Assembly: GCA_946481275.1 (NCBI GenBank)
Contig: CAMLMV010000024.1
Span: forward strand, 36,321-100,320
Direction of reading: 5' to 3'
Source: an uncultured Massilia sp.
Lineage (GTDB): Bacteria; Pseudomonadota; Gammaproteobacteria; Burkholderiales; Burkholderiaceae
DNA length: 64,000 bases
A model generated the notes under the pieces. That model had not been told where the DNA came from. It saw only the letters and a list, made by a program, of their open reading frames with translations, and ran no database searches. Position numbers and translations under genes: made by a program. Shown one piece after another: positions 26,225-33,404 of the stretch; position 1 is the first letter of the stretch; each line of letters begins with the position of its first letter.

Positions 26225-26869
26225 ATGGATCTGATGCAATTCTTCGACATGATTCTTCATGTCGATAAAACCCTGGGTACATTGCTGGCGCAATACGGGG
26301 TGTATGTGTATGTCGTGCTGTTCGCCATCGTGTTCTGCGAAACCGGCCTCGTGGTTCTGTTCTTCTTCCCTGGCGACACCCTGCTGTTCATTGCCGGCGC
26401 CTTCTGCGCCACCGGCGAGATGAGTTATGCCTTGCTGACGATCCTGTTGATCATCGCGGCGGTAACGGGCAATACCCTCAACTATTACATCGGCGGGGCC
26501 ATCGGGCATCGCGTGTTTACGCACGATTACCGCTGGCTGAACAAGGACGCCCTGCACCGCACTCACGAATTCTTCGAACGCCACGGCGGCAAGACGATCA
26601 TCCTGGCCCGCTTCGTGCCCGTCGTGCGCACGTTCGCGCCGTTCGTCGCGGGCATTTCGGACATGACCCATACCCGCTTCCAGATGTACAACGTCACGGG
26701 CGCCGTGGCCTGGGTGGTCAGCCTGGTGACCGGTGGTTACTTCTTCGGCAATATCCCCGTGGTCCGCGATCACCTGACGGTCATCGTGCTGGTGGGCGTC
26801 GGCGCGGCTGTCGTGCCGCTGGCGTTGGGCGGCCTGTACAAGGTTGGACGGCGCATGATGAGCCGCTAA
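26225..26869 (+). CDS. DedA family integral membrane protein
   Basis: A 214-residue DedA/SNARE-associated (VTT) protein, a family now linked to lipid scrambling and undecaprenyl-phosphate recycling and needed for envelope integrity. Membrane spans alternate with the family segments FCETGLVVLFFFPGDTLLF, GNTLNYYIGGAIGHRVF, FERHGGKTIILARFVPVVRT and FAPFVAGISDMTHTRFQ; the conserved Arg in ARFVPVVRT and Gly/Asp residues are kept. A TATGAT -10-like hexamer lies about 30 bp upstream and AGGAAA serves as ribosome site. Monocistronic, ended by an intrinsic terminator. Confidence 0.93.
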   Translation: MDLMQFFDMILHVDKTLGTLLAQYGVYVYVVLFAIVFCETGLVVLFFFPGDTLLFIAGAFCATGEMSYALLTILLIIAAVTGNTLNYYIGGAIGHRVFTHDYRWLNKDALHRTHEFFERHGGKTIILARFVPVVRTFAPFVAGISDMTHTRFQMYNVTGAVAWVVSLVTGGYFFGNIPVVRDHLTVIVLVGVGAAVVPLALGGLYKVGRRMMSR

Positions 26870-26892
26870 AGCCTGACAATGTGATCATATGA

Positions 26893-26920
26893 AACGCGCC
26901 GCATGACGGCGCGTTTTTTG
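26893..26920 (+). terminator. Intrinsic terminator of dedA
   Basis: Stem AACGCGCC-GCATGAC-GGCGCGTT followed by a run of T residues, 24 bp after the dedA stop. Confidence 0.9.
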
Positions 26921-27017
26921 TTTACAGCGGCTATTGATGCACGGAATTGTTCCTCAGGCTCAAGTTTACTGTCGGTCACGCCGATAAGGCAGGGGAGAGT
27001 AACACTACTGGATTCCC

Positions 27018-28085
27018 ATGCGTAACCTGATCGCCCTGTTCGCTTGCAGCTGCGTCGCCCTGAGCGCAAGCGCCGCGAACGATCCCAACGCCGCAGCAGC
27101 AGCCAGGCTCGCGGCTTCCGTGTCCCGGCCGGCATCGGCCATGGTGCCGGCCGTGACGAAAAAGGCCGAGCCCGCGGAAAAGAAAGCCGAACCGAAAGCC
27201 GAGCCGGCCGCGTCCGCCAGCTCGACCAGCGAGGAAGATGCCGAGGTCGAATTGTCGGCCAAGATCGCCCAGCGCCTGGCCGCCCTGCGCGAGCGCCAGC
27301 AGGCCCGCGCGACGGCCGCCGCGCGCGCGAAAAAAATCGCCGATGCGAAGCGCAGGCAGGAGGAGCAGGCCGCCGCCGCGGCAGCCGCCGTCGCCGCCGC
27401 GCCGAAGCGCGGCACCGTGTGGTCGTATGAGGGCGAGACCGGACCGGCGAACTGGTCGAAGATCAATAGTGACTGGGCCAAGTGCGGCACGGGCAACCGC
27501 CAGTCGCCGATCGACCTGCGCGACGGCATCAAGGTCAATCTCGAACAGATCAGCTTCGACTATCACCCGTCGTCGTTCAGCGAGGTCAACAATGGCCACA
27601 CGATCCAGGTGACGGTGGGCGGCGGCAATTTCATCACGGTCGGCAACACCGTGTACGAGTTGCAGGAATTTCACTTCCACCGTCCGTCGGAAGAAAAGAT
27701 CAACGGCAAGGGCACGGAGATGGTCATCCACCTCGTGCACAGGAGTGCCGAAGGCAAGATCGCCATCGTCGCCGTGCTGCTGGAGCGCGGCCAGCCGCAC
27801 CGGTTGATGCAGACGATCTGGGACAATCTGCCGCTGGAAAAATTCGACACCGTGTCGCCGTCGATCGTGATCGATCCGACCGACGCGCTGCCGGAACGGC
27901 GCGACTATTTCACGTACATGGGCTCGCTGACGGAACCGCCGTGCACGGAAGGCGTGCTGTGGATGGTGTTCAAGCAGCCGATGCAGGCGTCGCCGGCGCA
28001 GATGGCCCTGTTCTCGCGCCTGTATCCGCTGAACGCGCGGCCGGTCCAGTCAACCGCGGGACGCATGATCAAGGAATCGAACTGA
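27018..28085 (+). CDS. Exported alpha-carbonic anhydrase with Ala/Lys/Glu-rich N-terminal region
   Basis: A 355-residue periplasmic zinc enzyme hydrating CO2. Signal peptide (residues 1-20, ending SASAA), then about 110 residues of low complexity (KAEPAEKKAEPKAEP, then RERQQARATAAARAKKIADA), likely helical/coiled, then an alpha-CA domain from 134 (VWSYEGETGPANW, RQSPIDLRDGI). Zinc ligands are His219, His221 (EFHFHRPSE) and His238 (VIHLVH); the gatekeeper Thr is in GSLTEPPCTEG. The position of the second-shell Glu that supports the third His in classical enzymes is Val236 here. Length exceeds a simple alpha-CA by the N-terminal extension, which might tether the enzyme to the wall or membrane. 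Confidence 0.9.
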   Translation: MRNLIALFACSCVALSASAANDPNAAAAARLAASVSRPASAMVPAVTKKAEPAEKKAEPKAEPAASASSTSEEDAEVELSAKIAQRLAALRERQQARATAAARAKKIADAKRRQEEQAAAAAAAVAAAPKRGTVWSYEGETGPANWSKINSDWAKCGTGNRQSPIDLRDGIKVNLEQISFDYHPSSFSEVNNGHTIQVTVGGGNFITVGNTVYELQEFHFHRPSEEKINGKGTEMVIHLVHRSAEGKIAIVAVLLERGQPHRLMQTIWDNLPLEKFDTVSPSIVIDPTDALPERRDYFTYMGSLTEPPCTEGVLWMVFKQPMQASPAQMALFSRLYPLNARPVQSTAGRMIKESN

Positions 28086-28086
28086 T

Positions 28087-28311
28087 TCAGCGCCAGCGGC
28101 GGCCGCCGCGGTGCCCGTGCCAGCCGCGGTCGCCGCGGTACTCCCGGTAGCTGAAGTCGAGCGAGACGGGCGGCCCGACATACGTGGGGCCGTAGCCGTA
28201 CGGAGAATAAGGCGCGTCGTAGGCCGCATAAGGCGGCGCATAGACTGCGCAGCCCGACAGGGCGGACCCCGCCGCCAGCACGAGTGCCAGCCGTTTCACC
28301 AATGAGTTCAT
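28087..28311 (-). CDS. Small Gly/Tyr-rich lipoprotein
   Basis: A 74-residue protein with a lipoprotein signal (MNSLVKRLALVLAAGSALSG then Cys21; lipobox LSGC). The mature part is rich in Tyr, Pro and Gly (YAPPYAAYDAPYSPYGYGP) and ends in a basic RGDRGWHGHRGGRRWR tail. Similar tiny lipoproteins are common in Burkholderiales and unassigned. The start at 28311 is supported by GGGAGGA upstream; an earlier in-frame Met lacks one. Its stop is one base from that of the convergent carbonic anhydrase. Confidence 0.75.
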   Translation of the reverse strand: MNSLVKRLALVLAAGSALSGCAVYAPPYAAYDAPYSPYGYGPTYVGPPVSLDFSYREYRGDRGWHGHRGGRRWR

Positions 28312-28382
28312 CGCGTGTCCTCCCATGCGTGTAGCCTGTAGTTTAGGCCGCGTGGCGAGGTGCACCATTCATTTTTTGCTAC

Positions 28383-28410
28383 AAAATGAAACGCCGGCAA
28401 ACGCCGGCGT
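28383..28410 (-). terminator. Intrinsic terminator of the mutarotase gene
   Basis: On the minus strand: stem ACGCCGGC-GTTT-GCCGGCGT (28391-28410) followed by TTCATTTTGT, just past the stop of the gene at 28417-29250. Confidence 0.8.
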
Positions 28411-28416
28411 CGTTGT

Positions 28417-29250
28417 TCATCCTGCCTGGACAACCGCCCGGTACGTCCCGCGCCAGATCCCGCCCGGCTCCAGTTGATGCGGTCGGGCGGCCGCATCCCC
28501 CAGCAGGGCCGGTTCGATGCAGACGAAGCGGCGGTATTCCTCGTCTTCCATGTCGGACAGCGCCGCCGCATCGGCCGCACCCGGGTTCCACACGACGGCG
28601 TCGTTGAAGCCCGTCTGCTCCAGCGTCACCTTGTCCGCGCCCGTGTCGAACGTGATCGCACCGCCGATGCGTTCGAATACCTGGTCGAGCTTGTCGGTGA
28701 TGGCGAGCGTGTCCGCCTGCACGCCGTCGATGCGGACGGCTTCCACGTCTTCGACGAGGTGGTACGTGTGCAGCGCGGCCGCGAACGGGAAGGTCTGCGT
28801 GCCCGTGTTGCGCACGTCGAGCGACATGTCCAACTGGGCGCCGCGCACGGCCACGCGCAGCAGCAGTTCGAAGGCGTACGGCCAGGCGGCTGCCACTTGC
28901 TGCGGCAAGTCGGAGGCGCCCAGTCCCAGCACGGCGAACGCCGCGCCATCCGCTTCGCCCTGGTCGAGGACGCGCCAGGTCGACACGCGCGCGAAGCCGT
29001 GGCGCATCCCGGTGCCGCGTTCGGCGAACTGGGGAAAGATGACGGGCACGCCGCCGCGGATCGCCTTCTGGCCGTCCAGCGCGGACAGGCTGCTCATGAA
29101 CAGGCGTTCCTGCGCGGGCCCGCCGGCCGTGGTGACGGCTTTCCACGACACGAGGTGGGCGCCGTACAACGTGATGGTCGCCTCGGCGCCGTCCGGCGCG
29201 CGAAGTTGCAGGGCGGGCAATTGCCCGATGTTGATGGTCGTTGCGCTCAC
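28417..29250 (-). CDS. D-hexose-6-phosphate mutarotase (aldose 1-epimerase family, YeaD-like)
   Basis: A 277-residue cytoplasmic enzyme that interconverts alpha and beta anomers of hexose 6-phosphates. Family landmarks: TITLYGAHLVSWKAV, LFMSSLSALDGQKAIRGGVP, VIFPQFAERGTGMRHGFARV (with the active-site His) and ALHTYHLVEDVEAVRIDGV, VVWNPGAADAAALSDMEDEE. The start is a GTG preceded by GAGGAGG. It follows amiC on the same strand with 37 bp between them that include a perfect 20-bp palindrome. Its product fits central sugar metabolism and has no clear functional link to amiC. Confidence 0.92.
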   Translation of the reverse strand: MSATTINIGQLPALQLRAPDGAEATITLYGAHLVSWKAVTTAGGPAQERLFMSSLSALDGQKAIRGGVPVIFPQFAERGTGMRHGFARVSTWRVLDQGEADGAAFAVLGLGASDLPQQVAAAWPYAFELLLRVAVRGAQLDMSLDVRNTGTQTFPFAAALHTYHLVEDVEAVRIDGVQADTLAITDKLDQVFERIGGAITFDTGADKVTLEQTGFNDAVVWNPGAADAAALSDMEDEEYRRFVCIEPALLGDAAARPHQLEPGGIWRGTYRAVVQAG

Positions 29251-29266
29251 GAGAATCCTCCTCAGG

Positions 29267-29286
29267 GGGACGCCCGCGGGCGTCCC
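29267..29286. repeat. Perfect 20-bp palindrome between amiC and the mutarotase
   Basis: GGGACGCCCGCGGGCGTCCC is a perfect inverted repeat immediately after the amiC stop and just before the ribosome site of the mutarotase. As RNA it forms GGGACGCC-CGCG-GGCGTCCC. There is no T-run, so it may be a processing or attenuation hairpin rather than a full terminator. Confidence 0.6.
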
Positions 29287-29287
29287 A

Positions 29288-30697
29288 TTAAGTCATGCGG
29301 CTCTTCGCCAGCGGCGGATTGTACGCGAAGTAGCGCTTGATGCCTTTCGTGATCGCGTCGGCCAGCTGGTTCTGGTAAGCATCATCCTTCAGCCGCGCTT
29401 CTTCCTCCGGGTTGGAGATGAACGCGGTCTCGACGAGGATCGAGGGGATGTCCGGCGCCTTCAGCACGGCAAATCCGGCCTGTTCGACGACGCCGCGGTG
29501 CAGCCGGTTGATGCCGCCGATTTCCGTCAGCACGGCCTTGCCGAGCTTCATGCTGTCGTTGATCTGGGCCGTCTGCGACAGGTCGATCAGCACGCTCGCC
29601 AGCTGCCTGTCGTGGGTGCCGAGATTCACGCCGCCAATCAGGTCGGCCTTGTTCTGGTCGTTCGCGAGCCAGCGTGCCGCGCTCGAGCTGGCGCCTTTTT
29701 CCGACAGGACGAACACGGACGAGCCGCGCGCCGTCGGTTCGACGAACGCGTCGGCGTGGATCGACACGAACAGGTCCGCCTGCACCTTTCTCGCTTTTTC
29801 CACGCGCTGGCCGAGGGGGACGAAGAAGTCGGCGTCGCGCGTCAGCATCACGCGCGTGTTCGGCAGGTCTTCCAGCTTGGCCTTCAGGCGCTTCGCCACG
29901 GCCAGCACGATGTCCTTCTCGTGCACGCCCGTGGTGCCCGTCGCGCCGGGATCCTCGCCGCCGTGGCCTGGGTCGAGCGCGATGGTCACCATGCGCGTCA
30001 CCTTCTGGCCCGGCGCGGCTTTCGCTGGAGGCTGCGCCGGTTGCGGCGTCGTCGGCTGCGGCTGCGCGGGCGTGGAACCGGCCCGGGCCGCGTCCGCTTC
30101 CAGCTTGGCGATGGCGTCCGGGCCGGCCTGGCCGACGGTCGGCTCGCCCGGCTGCACGGCCGGGGTCGGCGTGGCGGGGGCCGCGTCCGTTGTCCAGTTT
30201 TCCTTGGCGATCATGTTCGCGAGCGGATCGACGGGCCTGACGGGATACAGGTCGAAGATCAGGCGATGGTGATAGCCGGCGACGGGCGCCAGGTTGAACA
30301 CCTGCGGCTTGACCTCTTCCTTCAGGTCGAACACGAGGCGCACGACGTTCGGCCGGTTCTGGCCCACGCGCACCTGCCTGATGTACGGGTCGTTCGATTC
30401 GATCTTGGCGACGAGGCTTTTCAGCGTGTCGTTCAGCGCGAGCCCGTCGATGTCGACGACGAGGCGTGGCGGATCCGGCACCATGAAGTGCGTCGTCTTG
30501 AGTTCGCCGTCGTTTTCCAGCGTGACGCGGGTGTACTCGTCGGCCGGCCATACGCGCACGGCCATGATCTGGGCGGCGGATGCCGTCAGCGGCGCGACGA
30601 CGGACAGCAGCAGCGTACCGCCGGCCTTGAGGATCGTGCGACGCTTCGGGGAACCGGGAATCAGGGAGTCGGGGGGTAGTGCAGGCGTTCGAGGCAT
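29288..30697 (-). CDS. amiC: N-acetylmuramoyl-L-alanine amidase AmiC-like
   Basis: Periplasmic zinc amidase splitting septal peptidoglycan at cell division. The 469-residue protein has a twin-arginine-like leader (PKRRTILKAGGTLLLSVVAP), an AMIN domain (about 45-150: VWPADEYTRVTLENDGELKT), a proline-rich linker (about 185-235) and an Amidase_3 domain from about 240: ALDPGHGGEDPGATG (zinc His and Glu), FVSIHADAFVEPTARGSSVF, and SILVETAFISNPEEEARLKD (catalytic Glu). It overlaps the 3' end of tsaE by 37 bp, a tight tsaE-amiC operon as in many proteobacteria (yjeE-amiB). Activation by an EnvC/NlpD-type protein is expected but not visible here. Confidence 0.95.
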   Translation of the reverse strand: MPRTPALPPDSLIPGSPKRRTILKAGGTLLLSVVAPLTASAAQIMAVRVWPADEYTRVTLENDGELKTTHFMVPDPPRLVVDIDGLALNDTLKSLVAKIESNDPYIRQVRVGQNRPNVVRLVFDLKEEVKPQVFNLAPVAGYHHRLIFDLYPVRPVDPLANMIAKENWTTDAAPATPTPAVQPGEPTVGQAGPDAIAKLEADAARAGSTPAQPQPTTPQPAQPPAKAAPGQKVTRMVTIALDPGHGGEDPGATGTTGVHEKDIVLAVAKRLKAKLEDLPNTRVMLTRDADFFVPLGQRVEKARKVQADLFVSIHADAFVEPTARGSSVFVLSEKGASSSAARWLANDQNKADLIGGVNLGTHDRQLASVLIDLSQTAQINDSMKLGKAVLTEIGGINRLHRGVVEQAGFAVLKAPDIPSILVETAFISNPEEEARLKDDAYQNQLADAITKGIKRYFAYNPPLAKSRMT

Positions 30698-31161
30698 AGC
30701 AGGCCCAAGTCGGACAACGCCTGCAATTCTACCTCACGCCCGAGACCGCTGACCTTAAGCAACACTTTAACGTCGGGCGGCGGCAACACCGGCTCTCCCT
30801 TTTCCGGCCATTCGACGATGCAGATGTTGTTGCCGTCGAAATCTTCGCGAAAACCCGCGTCGAGGAATTCCTCGGGGCTGGACATGCGGTACAGGTCGTA
30901 GTGGATCAGGTTGACTGTCTGGCCATCCAGGTCGATGCGGTACGGCTCCGACAGCGTATAGGTCGGGCTCTTGACGGCCCCCTTGTGGCCGGCCGCGTGC
31001 AGCAGCGCGCGCGTGAGCGCGGTCTTGCCGGCGCCCAGGTCGCCGTGCAGGTAGATCACGAGGCCCGGGCTCAGCGCGCGCGCCAGGGCGGCGCCCAGCG
31101 CCTGCGTGGCCGATTCGTCGGGAAGATAAGCGCTCAGTTGTTGTTTCGGTTGCTGCTGCAT
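30661..31161 (-). CDS. tsaE: tRNA threonylcarbamoyladenosine biosynthesis ATPase TsaE
   Basis: ATPase that, with TsaB and TsaD, makes t6A37 in tRNAs reading ANN codons; TsaD is encoded at 53-54 kb. The 166-residue protein has the P-loop GDLGAGKT at 40-47 (LHGDLGAGKTALTRALLHAA), SPTYTLSEPY and HYDLYRMSSPEEF typical of the family, and CIVEWPEKG. The ATG at 31161 is preferred over an extended frame because it leaves a normal-length N terminus (MQQQPKQQLS). It heads the tsaE-amiC pair and is divergent from queG: only 31 bp separate the two start codons. Confidence 0.96.
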   Translation of the reverse strand: MQQQPKQQLSAYLPDESATQALGAALARALSPGLVIYLHGDLGAGKTALTRALLHAAGHKGAVKSPTYTLSEPYRIDLDGQTVNLIHYDLYRMSSPEEFLDAGFREDFDGNNICIVEWPEKGEPVLPPPDVKVLLKVSGLGREVELQALSDLGLLCLERLHYPPTP

Positions 31162-31192
31162 CGAATAAAATATGAGGTTTGTAGGTCCGCCA

Positions 31193-32284
31193 ATGTCCGC
31201 CCAGCTTCCCGTCCAGCCCGATCTTCCCGCACTCGCCCAGGCCATCAAGGCATGGGGCGCGGAACTGGGCTTTGCCGACGTGCGCATCGCCGATATCGAC
31301 CTGGCCGGCCACGAAGCGGGCCTGCAGGCCTGGCTGGACGCCGGCCACCACGGCGAGATGGATTATATGGCAAGCCACGGCATGAAGCGCGCCCGGCCGG
31401 CCGAGCTGGTGCCGGGCACGGTGCGCGTGATCAGCGCGCGCATGGATTACCTGCCGATGGAAACCCCGCCCGACTGGCGCGCGCGCGAACGCCTGCGCCA
31501 GGACGACCCGCAGGCGGCCGTCGTCTCGATTTATGCGCGCGGCCGCGATTACCACAAGGTGTTGCGCAACCGGCTGCAGGCGTTGGCCGAGAAGGTCAAG
31601 GCGGCCGTCGGCGAGTACGGCTACCGCGTGTTCACGGATTCCGCACCCGTGATGGAGCTGCCGCTGGCGCAGAAGGCGGGCCTCGGCTGGCGCGGCAAGC
31701 ACACGTTATTGCTGAGCCGTGAGGCGGGCTCCACGTTCTTCATCGGCGAGATCCTCGTCGACTTGCCGCTGCCCGTCGACGAACCGACGGGCGCCCACTG
31801 CGGCCAGTGCAGCGCCTGCATCACCGCCTGCCCGACGGGCGCGATCCTCGGCCCGGGCCGGCTGGATGCGCGCCGCTGCATTTCCTATCTGACCATCGAG
31901 CTGAAGGGCGCGATTCCCGCAGAGTTCCGCCCGCTGATCGGCAACCGCATCTACGGCTGCGACGATTGCCAGCTGGCTTGTCCGTGGAACAAGTTCGCGC
32001 AGCGGGCGACCGTGCCGGATTTCGATGAACGCAATGGCCTGGGCACGGCGGGGCTCATCGAGCTGTTCGGCTGGAGCGAGGACGAGTTCAACCGCCGCCT
32101 CGAAGGCAGCCCGATCCGCCGCATCGGGCACGAGCGCTGGCTGCGCAACCTGGCGGTCGGGCTCGGCAATGCGGCAACGTCGGACGAGATCGTCGCCGCG
32201 CTGCGTGCCCGCGCGGACCACCCGTCGGCGCTCGTGCGCGAGCACGTCGCGTGGGCGCTCGCGCGCCACGGGCAAACCATCTAG
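31193..32284 (+). CDS. queG: Epoxyqueuosine reductase QueG
   Basis: Cobalamin-dependent iron-sulfur enzyme that reduces epoxyqueuosine to queuosine in tRNA, the last step of queuosine synthesis. The 363-residue protein has two [4Fe-4S] motifs: CGQCSACITACPTGAIL with CxxCxxCxxxCP, and the second cluster in YGCDDCQLACPWNKF; a HEAT-like C-terminal repeat follows (LRARADHPSALVREHVAWAL). I start at 31193 (MSAQLPVQPDLPALAQAIKA), which aligns with E. coli QueG; an upstream ATG at 31172 would overlap a TAAAAT -10-like hexamer. Its stop shares CTAG with the convergent gene. Confidence 0.96.
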   Translation: MSAQLPVQPDLPALAQAIKAWGAELGFADVRIADIDLAGHEAGLQAWLDAGHHGEMDYMASHGMKRARPAELVPGTVRVISARMDYLPMETPPDWRARERLRQDDPQAAVVSIYARGRDYHKVLRNRLQALAEKVKAAVGEYGYRVFTDSAPVMELPLAQKAGLGWRGKHTLLLSREAGSTFFIGEILVDLPLPVDEPTGAHCGQCSACITACPTGAILGPGRLDARRCISYLTIELKGAIPAEFRPLIGNRIYGCDDCQLACPWNKFAQRATVPDFDERNGLGTAGLIELFGWSEDEFNRRLEGSPIRRIGHERWLRNLAVGLGNAATSDEIVAALRARADHPSALVREHVAWALARHGQTI

Positions 32285-32661
32285 AGTTCGATCCGCTTCA
32301 TGCGCAGCGCGGACCAGTCGCCGTCGATGGAGATCATGGCGACGCCCGTGATGCCGTTTTCCTTGGCATAGGCATTGATCGAATCGCGGTTGATGTCGGT
32401 GGCCTTGGAGGCGGTCTGTTTCAGATAGGCGACCCACAGCGAGCCCTTGTCGCCCATGCGTTCCTTGGCGACCGGGAAATACTGTTCGAGTTCCTTGCGG
32501 TTCATCGCGAACAGCAGCACGACGTCCACCTTGTCCTCGTCGTTCCTGAGCAGGTTGGCCGGCATCTGCGACACCATGCCGGGGTGGACGCTCCCGTTCA
32601 GGATCAGCATCGATTTCGCGGTCCTCAAGAACATTTTGTCGGCTATCGTCTTCTCGCTCAT
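32281..32661 (-). CDS. Hypothetical protein, DUF3052-like
   Basis: A 126-residue cytoplasmic protein without signal or membrane segment. The central stretch VDVVLLFAMNRKELEQYFPV followed by MGDKGSLWVAYLKQTASKA resembles DUF3052-type proteins of unknown function, in which a hydrophobic strand precedes a 'GxLWVxY' segment. The end VAMISIDGDWSALRMKR also fits. Likely monocistronic; its stop overlaps that of queG (shared CTAG at 32281-32284), and a 113-bp gap separates it from the response regulator gene. The assignment is by pattern memory only. Confidence 0.6.
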   Translation of the reverse strand: MSEKTIADKMFLRTAKSMLILNGSVHPGMVSQMPANLLRNDEDKVDVVLLFAMNRKELEQYFPVAKERMGDKGSLWVAYLKQTASKATDINRDSINAYAKENGITGVAMISIDGDWSALRMKRIEL

Positions 32662-32774
32662 CTGCGTTCCCTAAAGAATGTTTCGACGTGGTGAGTTCGA
32701 CCACTCCATGTTCAGGCTGATTTTACAAGCGAACCCCGCGCGGCACAGGACGCGTGGGCAGTCGTGCGCGCGTG

Positions 32775-33368
32775 TTACTTTAACAAGCCGGCCAGCTCGA
32801 CGGCCGTCTTGACCTGCATCTTGTCGAAGATATGCGCCCGGTGTACCTCGACGGTGCGCATGCTGATGCCGAGCTTGTCCGCCACGACCTTGTTCATGTT
32901 GCCGGCCAGGATGAGATCGAGGACTTCGCGCTCGCGTGCCGACAGGGTGGCGAGGCGGGCATGGATGGCGTCGCGCGAGGCGGCCTTGCGCGAGGCGGCG
33001 AGGGCTTCCTCGACGCGGTCCATCAACTGGTTGTCGTTGAACGGTTTTTCGAAGAAGTCGAAGGCGCCGCGCTTGAGGGAATCGACGGCCATCGGCACGT
33101 CGCCGTGGCCGGTCAGGAAGATCACGGGCAGGCGCGCCAGCAGGCCGCGCGCCACCAGCTGGTCGAACACGGCGATGCCGTTCATGCCCGGCATGCGCAC
33201 GTCCAGCAGGACGCAGTCGCCGTGCGAAGCGTCCGCCGCGAACCGGTCGCCGAGCGCGTCGAGGAAGGCCTGGCCGCCCGCATAGCCGCGCGCCGGCAGC
33301 CCACGTGATTGCGCCAGCCATTCGAGGGCGTCGCGGATGACGTCTTCGTCGTCGACGATATGCAGCAT
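32775..33368 (-). CDS. FixJ/DctR-type response regulator
   Basis: A 197-residue two-component regulator: receiver domain (about 1-120) with phospho-acceptor Asp in VLLDVRMPGMNG and the conserved VIFLTGHGDVPMAVDSLK-type loop, then a LuxR/NarL helix-turn-helix (ATLSAREREVLDLILAGNM, VVADKLGISMRTVEVHRAH). The start at 33368 is supported by AAGGAG upstream; an earlier in-frame Met is not. It follows the sensor kinase by 36 bp. With the divergent TRAP binding protein gene at 35517, the set resembles the DctS/DctR systems controlling C4-dicarboxylate TRAP transport in Rhodobacter; that link is by context. Confidence 0.92.
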   Translation of the reverse strand: MLHIVDDEDVIRDALEWLAQSRGLPARGYAGGQAFLDALGDRFAADASHGDCVLLDVRMPGMNGIAVFDQLVARGLLARLPVIFLTGHGDVPMAVDSLKRGAFDFFEKPFNDNQLMDRVEEALAASRKAASRDAIHARLATLSAREREVLDLILAGNMNKVVADKLGISMRTVEVHRAHIFDKMQVKTAVELAGLLK

Positions 33369-33404
33369 GCGGTCTCCTTTTTTCGGCTTATTGTAAATCA
33401 CCGT

